Notes under the pieces: generated by a model | Told to the model about the DNA's origin: nothing | Seen by the model: the letters and a program-made list of their open reading frames with translations, nothing else | The model's database searches: none | Part shown: positions 36,330 to 45,148 of the stretch, piece by piece | How the letters are laid out: each line of letters starts with the position of its first letter | Numbering within the stretch: the stretch's first letter is position 1 | Assembly: GCA_014239555.1 (NCBI GenBank) | Contig: JAAZYR010000010.1 | Coordinates: forward strand, 62,001-126,000 | Length of the DNA: 64,000 nucleotides | Source of the DNA: Acidimicrobiales bacterium | Lineage (GTDB): Bacteria; Actinomycetota; Acidimicrobiia; Acidimicrobiales; Poriferisodalaceae | Reading direction: 5' to 3' | Program-made: the position numbers and the translations under genes

Positions 36330-36752
36330 TTACGCCGGGTCGATGGTTACTTCGCGCTCGATGAACCGCCAACCGTCATCAGTGCGTACCATTCGGTCTC
36401 TGTACACGCCAGTGACTCTGAACAGAGCGGAGTCGCCTTGTCCGGCGCTATACGCGTTGAGATAACACTGCATAGTCGCCGCGTCGTTGTCTCCCTCAAT
36501 GACTAGATTCCAATTCCAGTGCCGAGCCCGGCCTTGATTGATCGAAAAATGAGTCTCGGCGTACGCGCGAAGAGCATCAGCGCCTCGGTGAGTACCTCCC
36601 AACGGAGCGTCCTCTGGCATGCCTAAACAACTGAACACTCCATTCGAGGTGAAGGTCTGTACCCAACTGTCGATTTCTCCAAAGTCGATCGCGAAGTTGT
36701 ATCGAGCTAACAATTGCCGAATTTCTTCATAATCGCTTGATGCGAGTGACAT
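36330..36752 (-). CDS. SnoaL-like/NTF2-fold protein
   Basis: A 140-aa cone-fold (NTF2-like) protein: EEIRQLLARYNFAIDFGEIDSWVQTFTSNGVFSC at the N-terminus and the typical C-terminal GVYRDRMVRTDDGWRFIEREVTI. Family members include dehydratases, isomerases and dioxygenase small subunits. AAGGGG precedes ATG 36752. It lies directly upstream of the IPNS-like oxygenase on the same strand, so a shared pathway is plausible. Function unknown. Confidence 0.85.
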   Translation of the reverse strand: MSLASSDYEEIRQLLARYNFAIDFGEIDSWVQTFTSNGVFSCLGMPEDAPLGGTHRGADALRAYAETHFSINQGRARHWNWNLVIEGDNDAATMQCYLNAYSAGQGDSALFRVTGVYRDRMVRTDDGWRFIEREVTIDPA

Positions 36753-36800
36753 AGTGAACCCCTTTCTAGCCTCAACGTTAGGCCGCGCTCACAAACAGAA

Positions 36801-37160
36801 TCATCCGGAGGACATTTCGTAGAGGTCAGCGGAGATTTCCCCGATTTCAAGACGTAGGTGTTGCACAACTTTGATGCCCGCTATGCGCGCGCGCCATTCG
36901 CGTCGCTTCATCTGCTCCAGCCTCCCCCCGATGGAAGACACGACGCTGCTGACATCGTGGTGATCGAGCGAAACAGCTAGCGGGTCACCCAGATATACCG
37001 CCAAATTGTGTAGACGCAAGTGAAGCTGATGAAGAAGAGCCTGGTGATCCTCGCTCACTCTCTTGGGAATACGCGGCAGAAGGGTTCCGAAAAAGTATTC
37101 GATGTCGACTGGAGTTAGACGCCCTACCTCCAGGCCAGCTATGTGGTCGTCTCGGCTCAC
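36801..37160 (-). CDS. Conserved hypothetical protein, alpha-helical
   Basis: A 119-aa protein from GTG 37160, with GGAAGGGG 9 nt upstream. It begins MSRDDHIAGLEVGRLTPVDI and has a His- and Leu-rich helical part (DHQALLHQLHLRLHNLAV). I do not recognise a family. The frame continues upstream to 37289, but that part overlaps the flavoprotein gene; the ribosome site favours 37160. It follows the FAD protein by 31 bp, probably in the same transcript. Confidence 0.6.
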   Translation of the reverse strand: MSRDDHIAGLEVGRLTPVDIEYFFGTLLPRIPKRVSEDHQALLHQLHLRLHNLAVYLGDPLAVSLDHHDVSSVVSSIGGRLEQMKRREWRARIAGIKVVQHLRLEIGEISADLYEMSSG

Positions 37161-37191
37161 CTTTGGACGCCCCTTCCCGCAAGATCGCCCT

Positions 37192-38139
37192 TCAAGAGAA
37201 AAACTCAGCGATTTTTTCGGCCGCGTATCTGCCCGAGTCGAAAGCACCTTCGACCTTGGGGCCGTTGAACGCCTCTCCAGCCATTGCAATGAAAGGTCGA
37301 TTACCCCACACGAACGCCGACTCTTCGAGGACTTGCACCGGCCCGGCGTAACGCCACCGTTTCACCACGCTGCCGAGCGAAACGAAGGCACCAATATTGG
37401 CCTCAAGGTGTTTGGACGCGAACTCGGTTAATTGGTGATCAGGTTCGTTCCAAAGAGCCAAACTTGCGTCGTTTGACAGATGCACCGTTACCGCTGGAGC
37501 GTCGCTCACCCCTTTGGCGGCGTTGTCGGTGATAAAAGCGAGCGCGGGGTCATCTAGGAACTGAATACCGCCATGACTTGGGAGACTCTCGGGGTGTTCT
37601 TCCAAGGGAAAAAGCACTGCAATGGTGCGCTTATATTCGACGTTTCTTAATTCGTTCAGAAGCTTTTCCGGTGGTTCGAGATTGGAACGCTGTGCTAGGG
37701 CGAGACTCAGAGGAATCGGCGGGGTGAGGACGATCGCAGAGGCGTTTAGATTTTTGAGATGGTCAACGGGTTGAGCGAAATGAACCATGGCATCAGCCTT
37801 GGATAAGAGCCAACTTGCCAAGGCCGTCATATCAGGAACGCCGCGCCATCGTTCGTAACCATCGGGAGGTTCATCAAAGCCGTGCGTCCAAACCTTGACT
37901 GCCCCATCAGCTGCTGCGGTATCCACGGCAGAGCGAAATTTGTGGCCGCGCGTGGTGAAAAATTGTGCCCCATGATCAAATATGGCCTCGTTGATTACCG
38001 TGGCGGCCATCCGCCCACCTGGGCGTCCTCCAGCTTCGTACACTCGACTTTTGAACCCGAGTTCACTTAAGCGATACGCCGCCGACGCTCCGGCAATACC
38101 AGCTCCAACAACTGCGATCTCAGGCGAGGAGCTAGTCAT
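37192..38139 (-). CDS. FAD-dependent amine oxidase-like (renalase-type) protein
   Basis: A 315-aa flavoprotein. The dinucleotide motif is VVGAGIAGASAAYRL (10-24), followed by EAGGRPGGRMA and FDHGAQFFTTRG, the signature of the COG3380/renalase group. The C-terminal FAD-contact region reads FIAMAGEAFNGPKVEGAFDSGRYAAEKI. Renalases oxidise off-isomers of NAD(P)H; this member could do that or oxidise an amine. It starts at ATG 38139, divergent from the quinone reductase gene by 75 bp. Confidence 0.85.
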   Translation of the reverse strand: MTSSSPEIAVVGAGIAGASAAYRLSELGFKSRVYEAGGRPGGRMAATVINEAIFDHGAQFFTTRGHKFRSAVDTAAADGAVKVWTHGFDEPPDGYERWRGVPDMTALASWLLSKADAMVHFAQPVDHLKNLNASAIVLTPPIPLSLALAQRSNLEPPEKLLNELRNVEYKRTIAVLFPLEEHPESLPSHGGIQFLDDPALAFITDNAAKGVSDAPAVTVHLSNDASLALWNEPDHQLTEFASKHLEANIGAFVSLGSVVKRWRYAGPVQVLEESAFVWGNRPFIAMAGEAFNGPKVEGAFDSGRYAAEKIAEFFS

Positions 38140-38214
38140 GACTCGAACTTACTCCCACAGCGCAAGAAGTTGGTTGGTACGGTGCCATCCAGACGAAACT
38201 CCAAGGAGGCCCCC

Positions 38215-39204
38215 ATGAGAGCGTGGCGACTTAGTGAACTAGGCGACCCATGGGATGTCCTCTCGCTGCAAGAGATCGAATCGCCAACACCGGGCGCAGG
38301 AGAGGCGCGAGTTGCGGTGTCAGCTAGCGATTTGAACTTCGCCGACATTTTGCAATGCCAGGGCCAATACCAAGTCCGCCTAGACCCCCCATTTACGCCG
38401 GGCATGAGCGTGGCGGGGACGGTCGTTGAGGTAGGACCCGAATGTGATCTTGAGTCAGGTGACCGCGTGCTTGGGATGACCACATCTGGATGGGGCGGGT
38501 ATGCCGAAGAAGCGATCGTGCGCGGCGAAGAGATGCGCATCGTGCCTGAAAATGTATCTCTGCCCATCGCATCGGCGATGAATGTCATATACGGCACTGG
38601 ATGGACAGCTCTCCATAGGCGAGGACACATGCAGCCAGGAGAAACTGTTCTCGTTCTCGCCGCCGCAGGAGGAGTTGGATCGGCGGCCGTTCAAATGGCG
38701 AAAGTGCACGGCTGCACCGTTATTGCTGCTGCGGGAGGAAGCGACAAAGTCGAGGTTTGCAGATCACTTGGGGCGGACGTGGTTGTGGACTACAACTCCG
38801 AAGACCTTTACGAAAAAGTGATGGATGCCACGTCGGGCAGAGGTTGCGACCTGATTTATGACCCTGTTGGCGGTGATTACTTCGACGTAGCGAGACGCCT
38901 CGTGGCCTGGGAAGGTCGTCTGCTAGTCGTCGGATTCGCGAGTGGGGATATTCCCAGCGCTCCTGCCAACCACATCCTCGTAAAGAACTACTCGGTAGTA
39001 GGTGTCCACATGGGCGGATACAAGGGCCGCATGGACGAAGTGCTTGACGAGTGCTATTCCCAACTGTGGGAGATGGTAAGCAACGGAACGCTGGACCCGC
39101 TGGTGAGTAGAGAGCTACGCCTGGAGGAACTTATGAGCGGTCTCGTGGACTTGTCAGGTCGAAAAACCACCGGCAGAGTGATGCTGCGACCAGATCTTAA
39201 ATAA
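38215..39204 (+). CDS. NADPH:quinone oxidoreductase-type MDR enzyme
   Basis: A 329-aa medium-chain dehydrogenase without the catalytic zinc Cys. It has DLNFADILQCQGQYQ and PFTPGMSVAGTVVEVG in the N-terminal part, the Rossmann motif LAAAGGVGSAAVQMAK and a late HILVKNYSVVGVH. It fits a zinc-independent quinone or enoyl reductase that reduces with NADPH. AAGGAGG sits 6 nt before ATG 38215. It is convergent with the GlcD-like gene, with a single base between the stops. Confidence 0.9.
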   Translation: MRAWRLSELGDPWDVLSLQEIESPTPGAGEARVAVSASDLNFADILQCQGQYQVRLDPPFTPGMSVAGTVVEVGPECDLESGDRVLGMTTSGWGGYAEEAIVRGEEMRIVPENVSLPIASAMNVIYGTGWTALHRRGHMQPGETVLVLAAAGGVGSAAVQMAKVHGCTVIAAAGGSDKVEVCRSLGADVVVDYNSEDLYEKVMDATSGRGCDLIYDPVGGDYFDVARRLVAWEGRLLVVGFASGDIPSAPANHILVKNYSVVGVHMGGYKGRMDEVLDECYSQLWEMVSNGTLDPLVSRELRLEELMSGLVDLSGRKTTGRVMLRPDLK

Positions 39205-39205
39205 G

Positions 39206-40582
39206 CTAAAGCTTCTTACCTGGGTTGAATCGACGGTCAGGATCTAACGCCGCTCGGATTGCTTCCATGGCCCCAAGTTCAGTCGGGCCTATCTCTTCAG
39301 ATACGAATGCTCGCTTAAGCGTCCCAACGCCGTGTTCGGCCGCAATAGTTCCACCCAGGCTGAGGGCGAGTTTCACTATCTCAGCAAACGCCGTTTTTAC
39401 CCGGTCAACTTCGTTCTCATCTTCGCCATTGAAGATAAGAAGTGGATGCATATTGCCGTCTCCAGCATGACCGATAGTGGGTAGCTCCAACTCGTGTCGC
39501 TCTCCGATAGCAACGATGCCAGCCATCAACTCAGGCAAATGCTGACGTGGCACGGCGACATCTTCAGGAAGCATCGCTTTCCCGAGGCGTTCGAACGCCG
39601 GCCACACTCGTCTTCGAACCTCAACCAGCATCTCGCCCTCTGCGGGGTCGTCGACGTGAGCTACATACGTCGCTCCCGTCGCTCGACAAATGCTCGCAAT
39701 AGCCTCGATTGAAGCGGACGCGTGATCACCTGACGTTTGAATCAGGAGAAGGCAGGCAGCCTCTACGTCGAGGCCCATGTTGTAGACAGCGTCCACCTGT
39801 CGGAGACTGGCTCGATCCAAGATCTCCATCATCGATGGCTCGTACCCCCGCTTAAAGACCTCAACGATGGTTTCGCCTGCATGTGGTAGCTGATCGAAAT
39901 AGGCAACTGCTGTTGCAGGAGGTGGGGGAGCGGGCACCAACTTCAATGTGATCTCGGTAATAACCCCCAAAACACCTTCTGACCCAACAAAAAGGCCTGT
40001 CAGATCTAAACCGGTCGTAGATTTAAGGGTTCGACGGCCCGTTCGAATTACTGCGCCACTAGCGAGGACCACTTCGAGGCCGACGACATAATCGCGGGTA
40101 ACTCCGTACTTCACGCAGCACAGCCCACCAGCATTGGTTGCCACGTTGCCTCCGACCGATGACATTTCGAATGACGCCGGATCTGGAGGGTAGAAAAGAT
40201 CGTGCTTGGCGACTGCGTCTTTTAAATCTGAGTTGATGACCCCTGGCTGAACTCGACACATTCGGTTTATGACATCGATTTCTAAAATCTGGTTCATGCG
40301 ATGAAGGGACAGCAAAACGCACCCGTCCGTAGCGTTGGCAGCGCCGGTTAGACCCGTTCCGGCTCCCCTCGGGACAATCGGAACGCCTGCCGATGTGGCT
40401 GCCTCGACTGTTGCTACGACCTCCGCCGTTGAGCGAGGCATGACAAGCACCGCGGCGCTACCAGCTCCTTCAAAAACTGCTCGGTCCTGAGCGTAGGCAG
40501 CTATCACATCAACATCGGATTGAATACATTCAGGATCCAGCCGAGCTTCAAGTTCAAGCAATAACTGAGAGTTAGCCGCCAC
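39206..40582 (-). CDS. FAD-linked glycolate/D-lactate oxidase (GlcD-like)
   Basis: A 458-aa FAD-binding oxidase of the PCMH (VAO) family with a C-terminal FAD-oxidase domain. It shows VPRGAGTGLTGAAN (FAD pyrophosphate loop), PPDPASFEMSSVGGNVATNAGG and GLFVGSEGVLGVITEITL. The C-terminal HAGDGNMHPLL and GGTIAAEHGVG carry conserved His residues. It oxidises a 2-hydroxy acid such as glycolate or D-lactate. GlcE/GlcF partners are not beside it. AGGGGG precedes GTG 40582, which lies just after the asparaginase stop, so the two genes are coupled. Confidence 0.9.
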   Translation of the reverse strand: MAANSQLLLELEARLDPECIQSDVDVIAAYAQDRAVFEGAGSAAVLVMPRSTAEVVATVEAATSAGVPIVPRGAGTGLTGAANATDGCVLLSLHRMNQILEIDVINRMCRVQPGVINSDLKDAVAKHDLFYPPDPASFEMSSVGGNVATNAGGLCCVKYGVTRDYVVGLEVVLASGAVIRTGRRTLKSTTGLDLTGLFVGSEGVLGVITEITLKLVPAPPPPATAVAYFDQLPHAGETIVEVFKRGYEPSMMEILDRASLRQVDAVYNMGLDVEAACLLLIQTSGDHASASIEAIASICRATGATYVAHVDDPAEGEMLVEVRRRVWPAFERLGKAMLPEDVAVPRQHLPELMAGIVAIGERHELELPTIGHAGDGNMHPLLIFNGEDENEVDRVKTAFAEIVKLALSLGGTIAAEHGVGTLKRAFVSEEIGPTELGAMEAIRAALDPDRRFNPGKKL

Positions 40583-40583
40583 T

Positions 40584-41543
40584 TCAACGCCCCCTAGAAG
40601 CGATTCGGATTTCCCCTACGTCTGTGCCGGCCCAGTTCTGTAGAACTTTCGGAGAAGCATGTTCGATGCAACCCAAACGGTCGAGCATCCACTCAGCTGC
40701 GGTCTCTGCTGCCCGGGCGTGACCATCGCGAACTTTAAGGGCAAATGCAAAGCCCTGTCGGAGGTCGACCCCACAAAACACGCCTTCGGCGCCAGTCTTG
40801 ACGACAGCGGTGCCATCGGCAGACTCGATTAAACGAGTACATGCACGGCCAGAACCTGCGACGAGGAATGGCTCGCGGATCATTGCCTGTAGGAGTCGGC
40901 TCCCCGCCCCTCGTGCCCGAAGCTGCGACCACCCGACGGCCAAATGATGGAGGGGTATCGACCACACGGGCACCCCACAGCCATCCACGCCTGGTGTTTG
41001 CTTGCTGAGGTCGATCCGACAGAAATCCTCGACGGCAGGAGTTACGAAGCCCTTCATGACGGGATGTTCCGGAGAAATGTAACCCGACGGATCCAACGCA
41101 AAGTAGTTCGATATCGCAACAAATCCCGTGTGCTTACCTGAACAGTTGTTGTGCCGACTATCAGGCTCGACACCAGCCAAAACAAGGTCACGTGCCGCGA
41201 CAGAGTCGCTGGGGAAATGAGCTCCACATTCGAGAACGCGATGGGACACCCCCATCGTTTCTAACCAACGGTCAACAACTTGAACGTGGCGGGCCTCACC
41301 GTTGTGACTAGAGCACGCGATGGCGAGTTGTTCGTTCGTGAGACCAGCCGCGTCGGCGATGCCTTCAGAAATTAGAGGTGTTGCTTGAATCGGTTTTAAC
41401 GAGGAACGAGGCAATGTCGGTCGATCGAATTCACCCCACCCATCAACCGTTTTACCGACGGCATCAACTAACGCCACGTCGACTAGATGGCGGCTCTCCA
41501 CACTGGAGCCCCGTGTGACCTCGACAACTAGGGGATCGTTCAC
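40584..41543 (-). CDS. Asparaginase (Rhizobium etli type II family)
   Basis: A 319-aa member of the asparaginase-II family distinct from the E. coli AnsA/B fold. It has RSSLKPIQATPL with the two Ser and Lys, CSSHNGEARHV, NNCSGKHTGF and PGVDGCGVPVW with conserved Cys and Asp. It converts asparagine to aspartate and ammonia. It starts at GTG 41543 and is followed at once by the GlcD-like gene. Divergent from an SDR. Acts in the cytoplasm; no signal peptide is seen. Confidence 0.9.
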   Translation of the reverse strand: MNDPLVVEVTRGSSVESRHLVDVALVDAVGKTVDGWGEFDRPTLPRSSLKPIQATPLISEGIADAAGLTNEQLAIACSSHNGEARHVQVVDRWLETMGVSHRVLECGAHFPSDSVAARDLVLAGVEPDSRHNNCSGKHTGFVAISNYFALDPSGYISPEHPVMKGFVTPAVEDFCRIDLSKQTPGVDGCGVPVWSIPLHHLAVGWSQLRARGAGSRLLQAMIREPFLVAGSGRACTRLIESADGTAVVKTGAEGVFCGVDLRQGFAFALKVRDGHARAAETAAEWMLDRLGCIEHASPKVLQNWAGTDVGEIRIASRGR

Positions 41544-41609
41544 GGTGCCAGTCTTTCAGAGCGTGAACATCACAGTGCTGCAAGAATCGAAGGGCGGAAA
41601 GGGGAACCC

Positions 41610-42353
41610 ATGGGGAAACTTGAGGGACGGCTAGCGCTTGTTACAGGAGCGAGCCGCGGTATAGGTGAACATTGTGCACGGGCACTCTGTGAGCAAGGAG
41701 CTCGAGTGGCGCTCGCGGCCCGCTCAGAAGACGACCTGCTCCGGGTAGCTGCGGAACTTGCCAACGATCCGGTGGTACTCCCCACAGATCTAACGAAACC
41801 CGGTGCTGGCGCGGAGTTAGCGGCATCAGCGGTGAAAGCTTTGGGTGGTGTCGACATCCTCGTCAACAATGCCGGCATCGGCGAAATGAAAGACGAGGAT
41901 GAGACGGTGATGCGTGTGAACTACCACGCGCCGCTTGAAACCACCAAAGCCCTCTCTCGTCAAATGGCCGACCGCGGACGCGGGTCGGTCATCCACATGT
42001 CATCGGTAGCTGGAGCGACGGGAGTCGCCGAGCTTCCGACCTATGGTGCGACGAAAGCAGCGCTTGACTCCCTCACCCGCAGCCAAGCAGCTCAACTAGG
42101 GAAATTCGGTATAAGAGTAAACGCGGTGGCCCCAGGCCTGATCATCACCGAAATGTGGGAACAGGGACGCAAGACCCCCGGATTGGCCGACGGTTTAGCA
42201 AACCACATAGCGCTAGGTCGATGGGGCGAGCCCGAAGAAATAGGCTCCGTTGTCGCTTTCCTAGCGAGCGACGATGCCGCGTACATCACGGGTCAAACAA
42301 TCTTGGTGGACGGCGGATTCCATGGCGTCACAGCCTGGGGTAACTACTTCTAA
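41610..42353 (+). CDS. Short-chain dehydrogenase/reductase
   Basis: A 247-aa classical SDR: VTGASRGIGEHC, an Arg after the second strand (ALAARSEDD, NADPH-type), NNAGIGE, HMSSVAGATGV (catalytic Ser), YGATKAAL (Tyr-x3-Lys) and the end AYITGQTILVDGGFHG. AAAGGGGA precedes ATG 41610. Related to FabG-type and glucose dehydrogenase-type enzymes; substrate unknown. Its stop lies 3 bp from the convergent acyl-CoA ligase gene. Confidence 0.9.
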   Translation: MGKLEGRLALVTGASRGIGEHCARALCEQGARVALAARSEDDLLRVAAELANDPVVLPTDLTKPGAGAELAASAVKALGGVDILVNNAGIGEMKDEDETVMRVNYHAPLETTKALSRQMADRGRGSVIHMSSVAGATGVAELPTYGATKAALDSLTRSQAAQLGKFGIRVNAVAPGLIITEMWEQGRKTPGLADGLANHIALGRWGEPEEIGSVVAFLASDDAAYITGQTILVDGGFHGVTAWGNYF

Positions 42354-42356
42354 CAA

Positions 42357-44018
42357 TCAGCCCCGCTGAACGACGTACCCCACCGACTCACGGTCCCAAG
42401 TTTCACTTGTCACCCCAGCGTCGCGTATCGCTTGCTTTCGGATCTTCCCTGAAGCGGTTTTATCTAGCTCCGCGACGAATTCGAGATATCTCGGCACCGT
42501 GTGGCGGGGCATTCTCGGAACGCACCAATCAAGAAACTCGGTGGGCTCAGGAGCCACACCATGGATTGCCAGAACAGCCTTAATTTCGTCTTCGCCACCC
42601 GCCCCAGACACCTTCAACCCCACAGCCGCTGATTCGATGACCGCCGGATGCTCATTTAGGGCCTGCTCCAGCTCATATGAAGAAATGTTTTCGCCTCTTC
42701 TTCGAATCCGATCGTTGATTCTGTCAACGAAGAACAACCTGCCATCGTTATCCATACGACCCGCGTCGCCGGTGTGAAACCAAAGATTTCTCCACGCCTC
42801 CACGGTTTTTTCAGGCATCTTGAAATACCCGACGTTGAAACAAAATGGCACCTTTGGGCGCACCAAAATTTCGCCGATCTCATTTCTTGGGACCTCGATG
42901 TCGGTAGATGGATCGGCGATGATCACCTCGAAAAAATCAGTTAATGGCAGGCCGGCGCAGCCAGGTAAAACCGGATCGTCGATGTCGCTGTAACTAACCA
43001 TGTTGACTTCAGTCATTCCGAAGCCCTGACGCAAAACAACCCCGAATCGTTCCTCCATCGCTGAGCCCCACTCTTCCGCGACAGGGATTGCGAGGATGCG
43101 AGATAGCTGGTGATCGCGATCGTGAGGTGATTTGGGACTGCGAAAGATGAACTCCGGCATTACACCAAGCGCATTGGTTACCGTTATTTGTTCTTCTCGA
43201 ACTACGTCGAGCCAGTCGGTCACGCTGAATCGTTTTGTTACGTAGCACGACGCGCCAGCTAGAAGCGATGCATACACCTGCATGAACAAGCCGTTGGCAT
43301 GGAACAACGGCATGCAACAAAAGTAGCGATCATCTTCGGTTAGCTCCATCGCAGCCACGGTGCCTAGACCGAACAGGTAACAGTGCCCTTGCGGCATCAA
43401 AACGCCTTTGGATGGTCCGGTCGTGCCCGAGGTGTACATGATCGTGCACACGTCACTTGGTAGTGGCTCAGCTAACACCTCTGGTCGTGGCGTCGTATCT
43501 AAGAGCTCATCGAACCGGAGATGACGCAACCCGGTTAACGAATCGGGTAACGCGGTGCCGCTGGAGGATCCCTGCGCGACACGAATCACCGTTTCTATTG
43601 CAACTCTTGAAGTGTCGATGGTGGCGAAACGTTCCATTAAGTCGTTATCGGCGACAATGACGCGCGGTGAACTGTTGTGAACCTGATGTTCGAGGAAGAC
43701 TCCGCGAAGCTCAGTGTTGATGGGAACAAACACAGCCCGGAGTTTGTGGGTCGCGATCATCATCAACATGAACTCTCTACTGTTTGTTAACAGCGCCAGC
43801 AGACGTTCCCCGGCGCCCAAACCAACGTCACTCAAAGCAGTAGCGAGGCAGTCAGTGAGTTGATCGAAGTCAGAAAATGAAAGGCTGCTGCCGTCCTCAA
43901 AGGACAAGAAATCTCGTTGGCCGTAGACGGACGCTTGAGTGCGAACCGCATCAACCAAGGTCCAGCGATCTCTAGGAAGAGCCGGGCCTAACTCATCAAG
44001 TGGTGGATGTCCGCGCAT
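42357..44018 (-). CDS. AMP-forming acyl-CoA ligase (CaiC-like)
   Basis: A 553-aa ANL-family adenylate-forming enzyme that activates a carboxylic acid to acyl-AMP and then acyl-CoA. The P-loop-like motif is IMYTSGTTGPSKGV; QGFGMTEVN is the A5 motif; DRINDRIRRRGENIS is the hinge; KTASGKIRKQAI carries the catalytic Lys. The general pattern resembles crotonobetaine/carnitine-CoA ligases and medium-chain ligases. Start ATG 44018, or GTG 44024. It is divergent from the Sec-peroxiredoxin gene (40 bp apart). Confidence 0.9.
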   Translation of the reverse strand: MRGHPPLDELGPALPRDRWTLVDAVRTQASVYGQRDFLSFEDGSSLSFSDFDQLTDCLATALSDVGLGAGERLLALLTNSREFMLMMIATHKLRAVFVPINTELRGVFLEHQVHNSSPRVIVADNDLMERFATIDTSRVAIETVIRVAQGSSSGTALPDSLTGLRHLRFDELLDTTPRPEVLAEPLPSDVCTIMYTSGTTGPSKGVLMPQGHCYLFGLGTVAAMELTEDDRYFCCMPLFHANGLFMQVYASLLAGASCYVTKRFSVTDWLDVVREEQITVTNALGVMPEFIFRSPKSPHDRDHQLSRILAIPVAEEWGSAMEERFGVVLRQGFGMTEVNMVSYSDIDDPVLPGCAGLPLTDFFEVIIADPSTDIEVPRNEIGEILVRPKVPFCFNVGYFKMPEKTVEAWRNLWFHTGDAGRMDNDGRLFFVDRINDRIRRRGENISSYELEQALNEHPAVIESAAVGLKVSGAGGEDEIKAVLAIHGVAPEPTEFLDWCVPRMPRHTVPRYLEFVAELDKTASGKIRKQAIRDAGVTSETWDRESVGYVVQRG

Positions 44019-44058
44019 GATCACAGATCGTAGGGTCTCATCTGCTTAGGATGCGGCC

Positions 44059-44508
44059 GTGCGGATAGGTGAACTCGTTCCCGACTTTGAGGCCACCAAT
44101 CAATTCGGAGACCCAGTCCGTTTCTCTGATCTGTTGCTATCAGGACCGGTGGTCTTATTCTTTTTTCCCAAGGCCATGACCCCAGGTTGAACCAAAGAGA
44201 CCTGCCACTTCCGAGATCTCAGCGAAGAGTTTGCCAAAGTTGGGGCTTCGGTGGTGGGAATCAGCGCTGATCCGTGGGATCAACAACTCGTCTTTGATCA
44301 AGCCAATCACCTAGGTCTGGTGCTCTTATCGGACCCTGAGCGAAGCGTCGCCAGTCAATTCGGAGTGAAGCGGATGGGGCGATTGCCGAACAAGCGGCGC
44401 ACCTTTGTAGTCGCTCCCGATCGGCGGGTGGTCGCAATGATCACCAGTGAATCCAATATGGGAAAGCACGCTGATGGAGCGTTGGCGAAACTACGAGAGC
44501 TTCGATAG
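44059..44508 (+). CDS. Selenocysteine-containing BCP-type peroxiredoxin (in-frame TGA)
   Basis: From GTG 44059 the frame reads VRIGELVPDFEATNQFGDPV, then FFFPKAMTPG, then TGA (44188-44190, codon 44), then TKETCHFRDLSEEF and on to a TAG at 44508, 149 residues in total. In peroxiredoxins of the BCP/AhpC-TSA family the motif PxxxTxxC holds the peroxidatic Cys; here P37, T41 and the TGA at 44 fit exactly, and Cys49 matches the BCP resolving Cys. The RRTFVVAPD region carries the expected Arg. The TGA therefore almost certainly encodes selenocysteine, giving a peroxide reductase. A SECIS-like hairpin follows (44208-44227). Confidence 0.82.
44208..44227 (+). promoter_or_regulatory. Candidate bacterial SECIS hairpin in the peroxiredoxin
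   Basis: CTTC (44208-44211) pairs with GAAG (44224-44227), with an inner short stem (CGA with TC and a bulged AGC) around a GATC loop. The loop G is about 25 nt after the TGA, within the usual distance for SelB recognition. The pairing is modest, weaker than in the second selenoprotein. Confidence 0.5.
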
Positions 44509-44525
44509 AGCTTCGCTTCAAACGG

Positions 44526-44990
44526 TCACAACATTGCCGTTGCCGGGCGGTCTAAAACGGTACGTAAAGCGAAACTTGACTGCACCCGTGCGACATGAGG
44601 CAGGTGGGCTAGTTGCCGGCGATGAATGTTTTCGTAGCTGGCGACGCCATCACAAGCCACATGAAGTAAATAATCAAAGCCACCGGCGATTAGATGACAT
44701 GAAAGAACATCGGGACAATCAATTACCGCGGCTTCGAACTCATCTAGTTGGCCGTCGCTTTGACCGTCGAGGGTGATCTCAACAAAAACTGACGTGCCTC
44801 GACCCATTGCGCTGCGATTAGCCACAACGCTGTAGCGCTCGATGATGCCCTCAGTTTCGAGTCGACGTACTCGCCGAAGGGTCGCGGACTGTGACATGTG
44901 GACCTTGTCAGCTAATTCGGCGTTGGTGGCCCGTGCTGCATGCCCGAGGTATCGCAGAAGGGCGCGGTCGATATGGTCAAGATTTTCCAT
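44526..44990 (-). CDS. Lrp/AsnC-family transcriptional regulator
   Basis: A 154-aa regulator: N-terminal winged helix-turn-helix (DHIDRALLRYLGHAARATNAELADKVHMSQSATLRRVRRLETEGII), then a RAM/ligand domain (GFDYLLHVACDGVASYENI). Such proteins bind an amino acid and DNA as octamers or dimers. It is divergent from alanine dehydrogenase, so it probably controls that gene in response to alanine or a related amino acid, as AldR does in other actinobacteria. It is convergent with the peroxiredoxin (18 bp between stops). Confidence 0.9.
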   Translation of the reverse strand: MENLDHIDRALLRYLGHAARATNAELADKVHMSQSATLRRVRRLETEGIIERYSVVANRSAMGRGTSVFVEITLDGQSDGQLDEFEAAVIDCPDVLSCHLIAGGFDYLLHVACDGVASYENIHRRQLAHLPHVARVQSSFALRTVLDRPATAML

Positions 44991-45015
44991 TGAAAATTCA
45001 GCCTTAAATAGTGAC

Positions 45016-45027
45016 TATTGCGCAATA
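45016..45027. promoter_or_regulatory. Palindrome in the Lrp-ald intergenic region, candidate operator
   Basis: TATTGCGCAATA is a perfect 12-bp palindrome between the divergent regulator (start 44990) and ald (start 45149), in an AT-rich stretch. A second small inverted repeat, TTTTC-4 nt-GAAAA, straddles the regulator start codon (44983-44996). Both would suit Lrp-type dimers, giving auto- and ald-regulation. This is a guess from position and symmetry only. Confidence 0.4.
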
Positions 45028-45148
45028 ATCATGCGTATAAACAAAAATTGAAACATAAAATCAGCAGATAAGAGCTGAGAGTAGCGCATTATGGTCGGTG
45101 TTAAATCGAGTAGTCAAGACAGTAAATAACGATCGACGAGGTGCGTTG

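Noticed and set aside
44251-44508. Peroxiredoxin starting at 44251
   Set aside because: This would omit the N-terminal half including the catalytic motif, which is present in the same frame upstream of the TGA.
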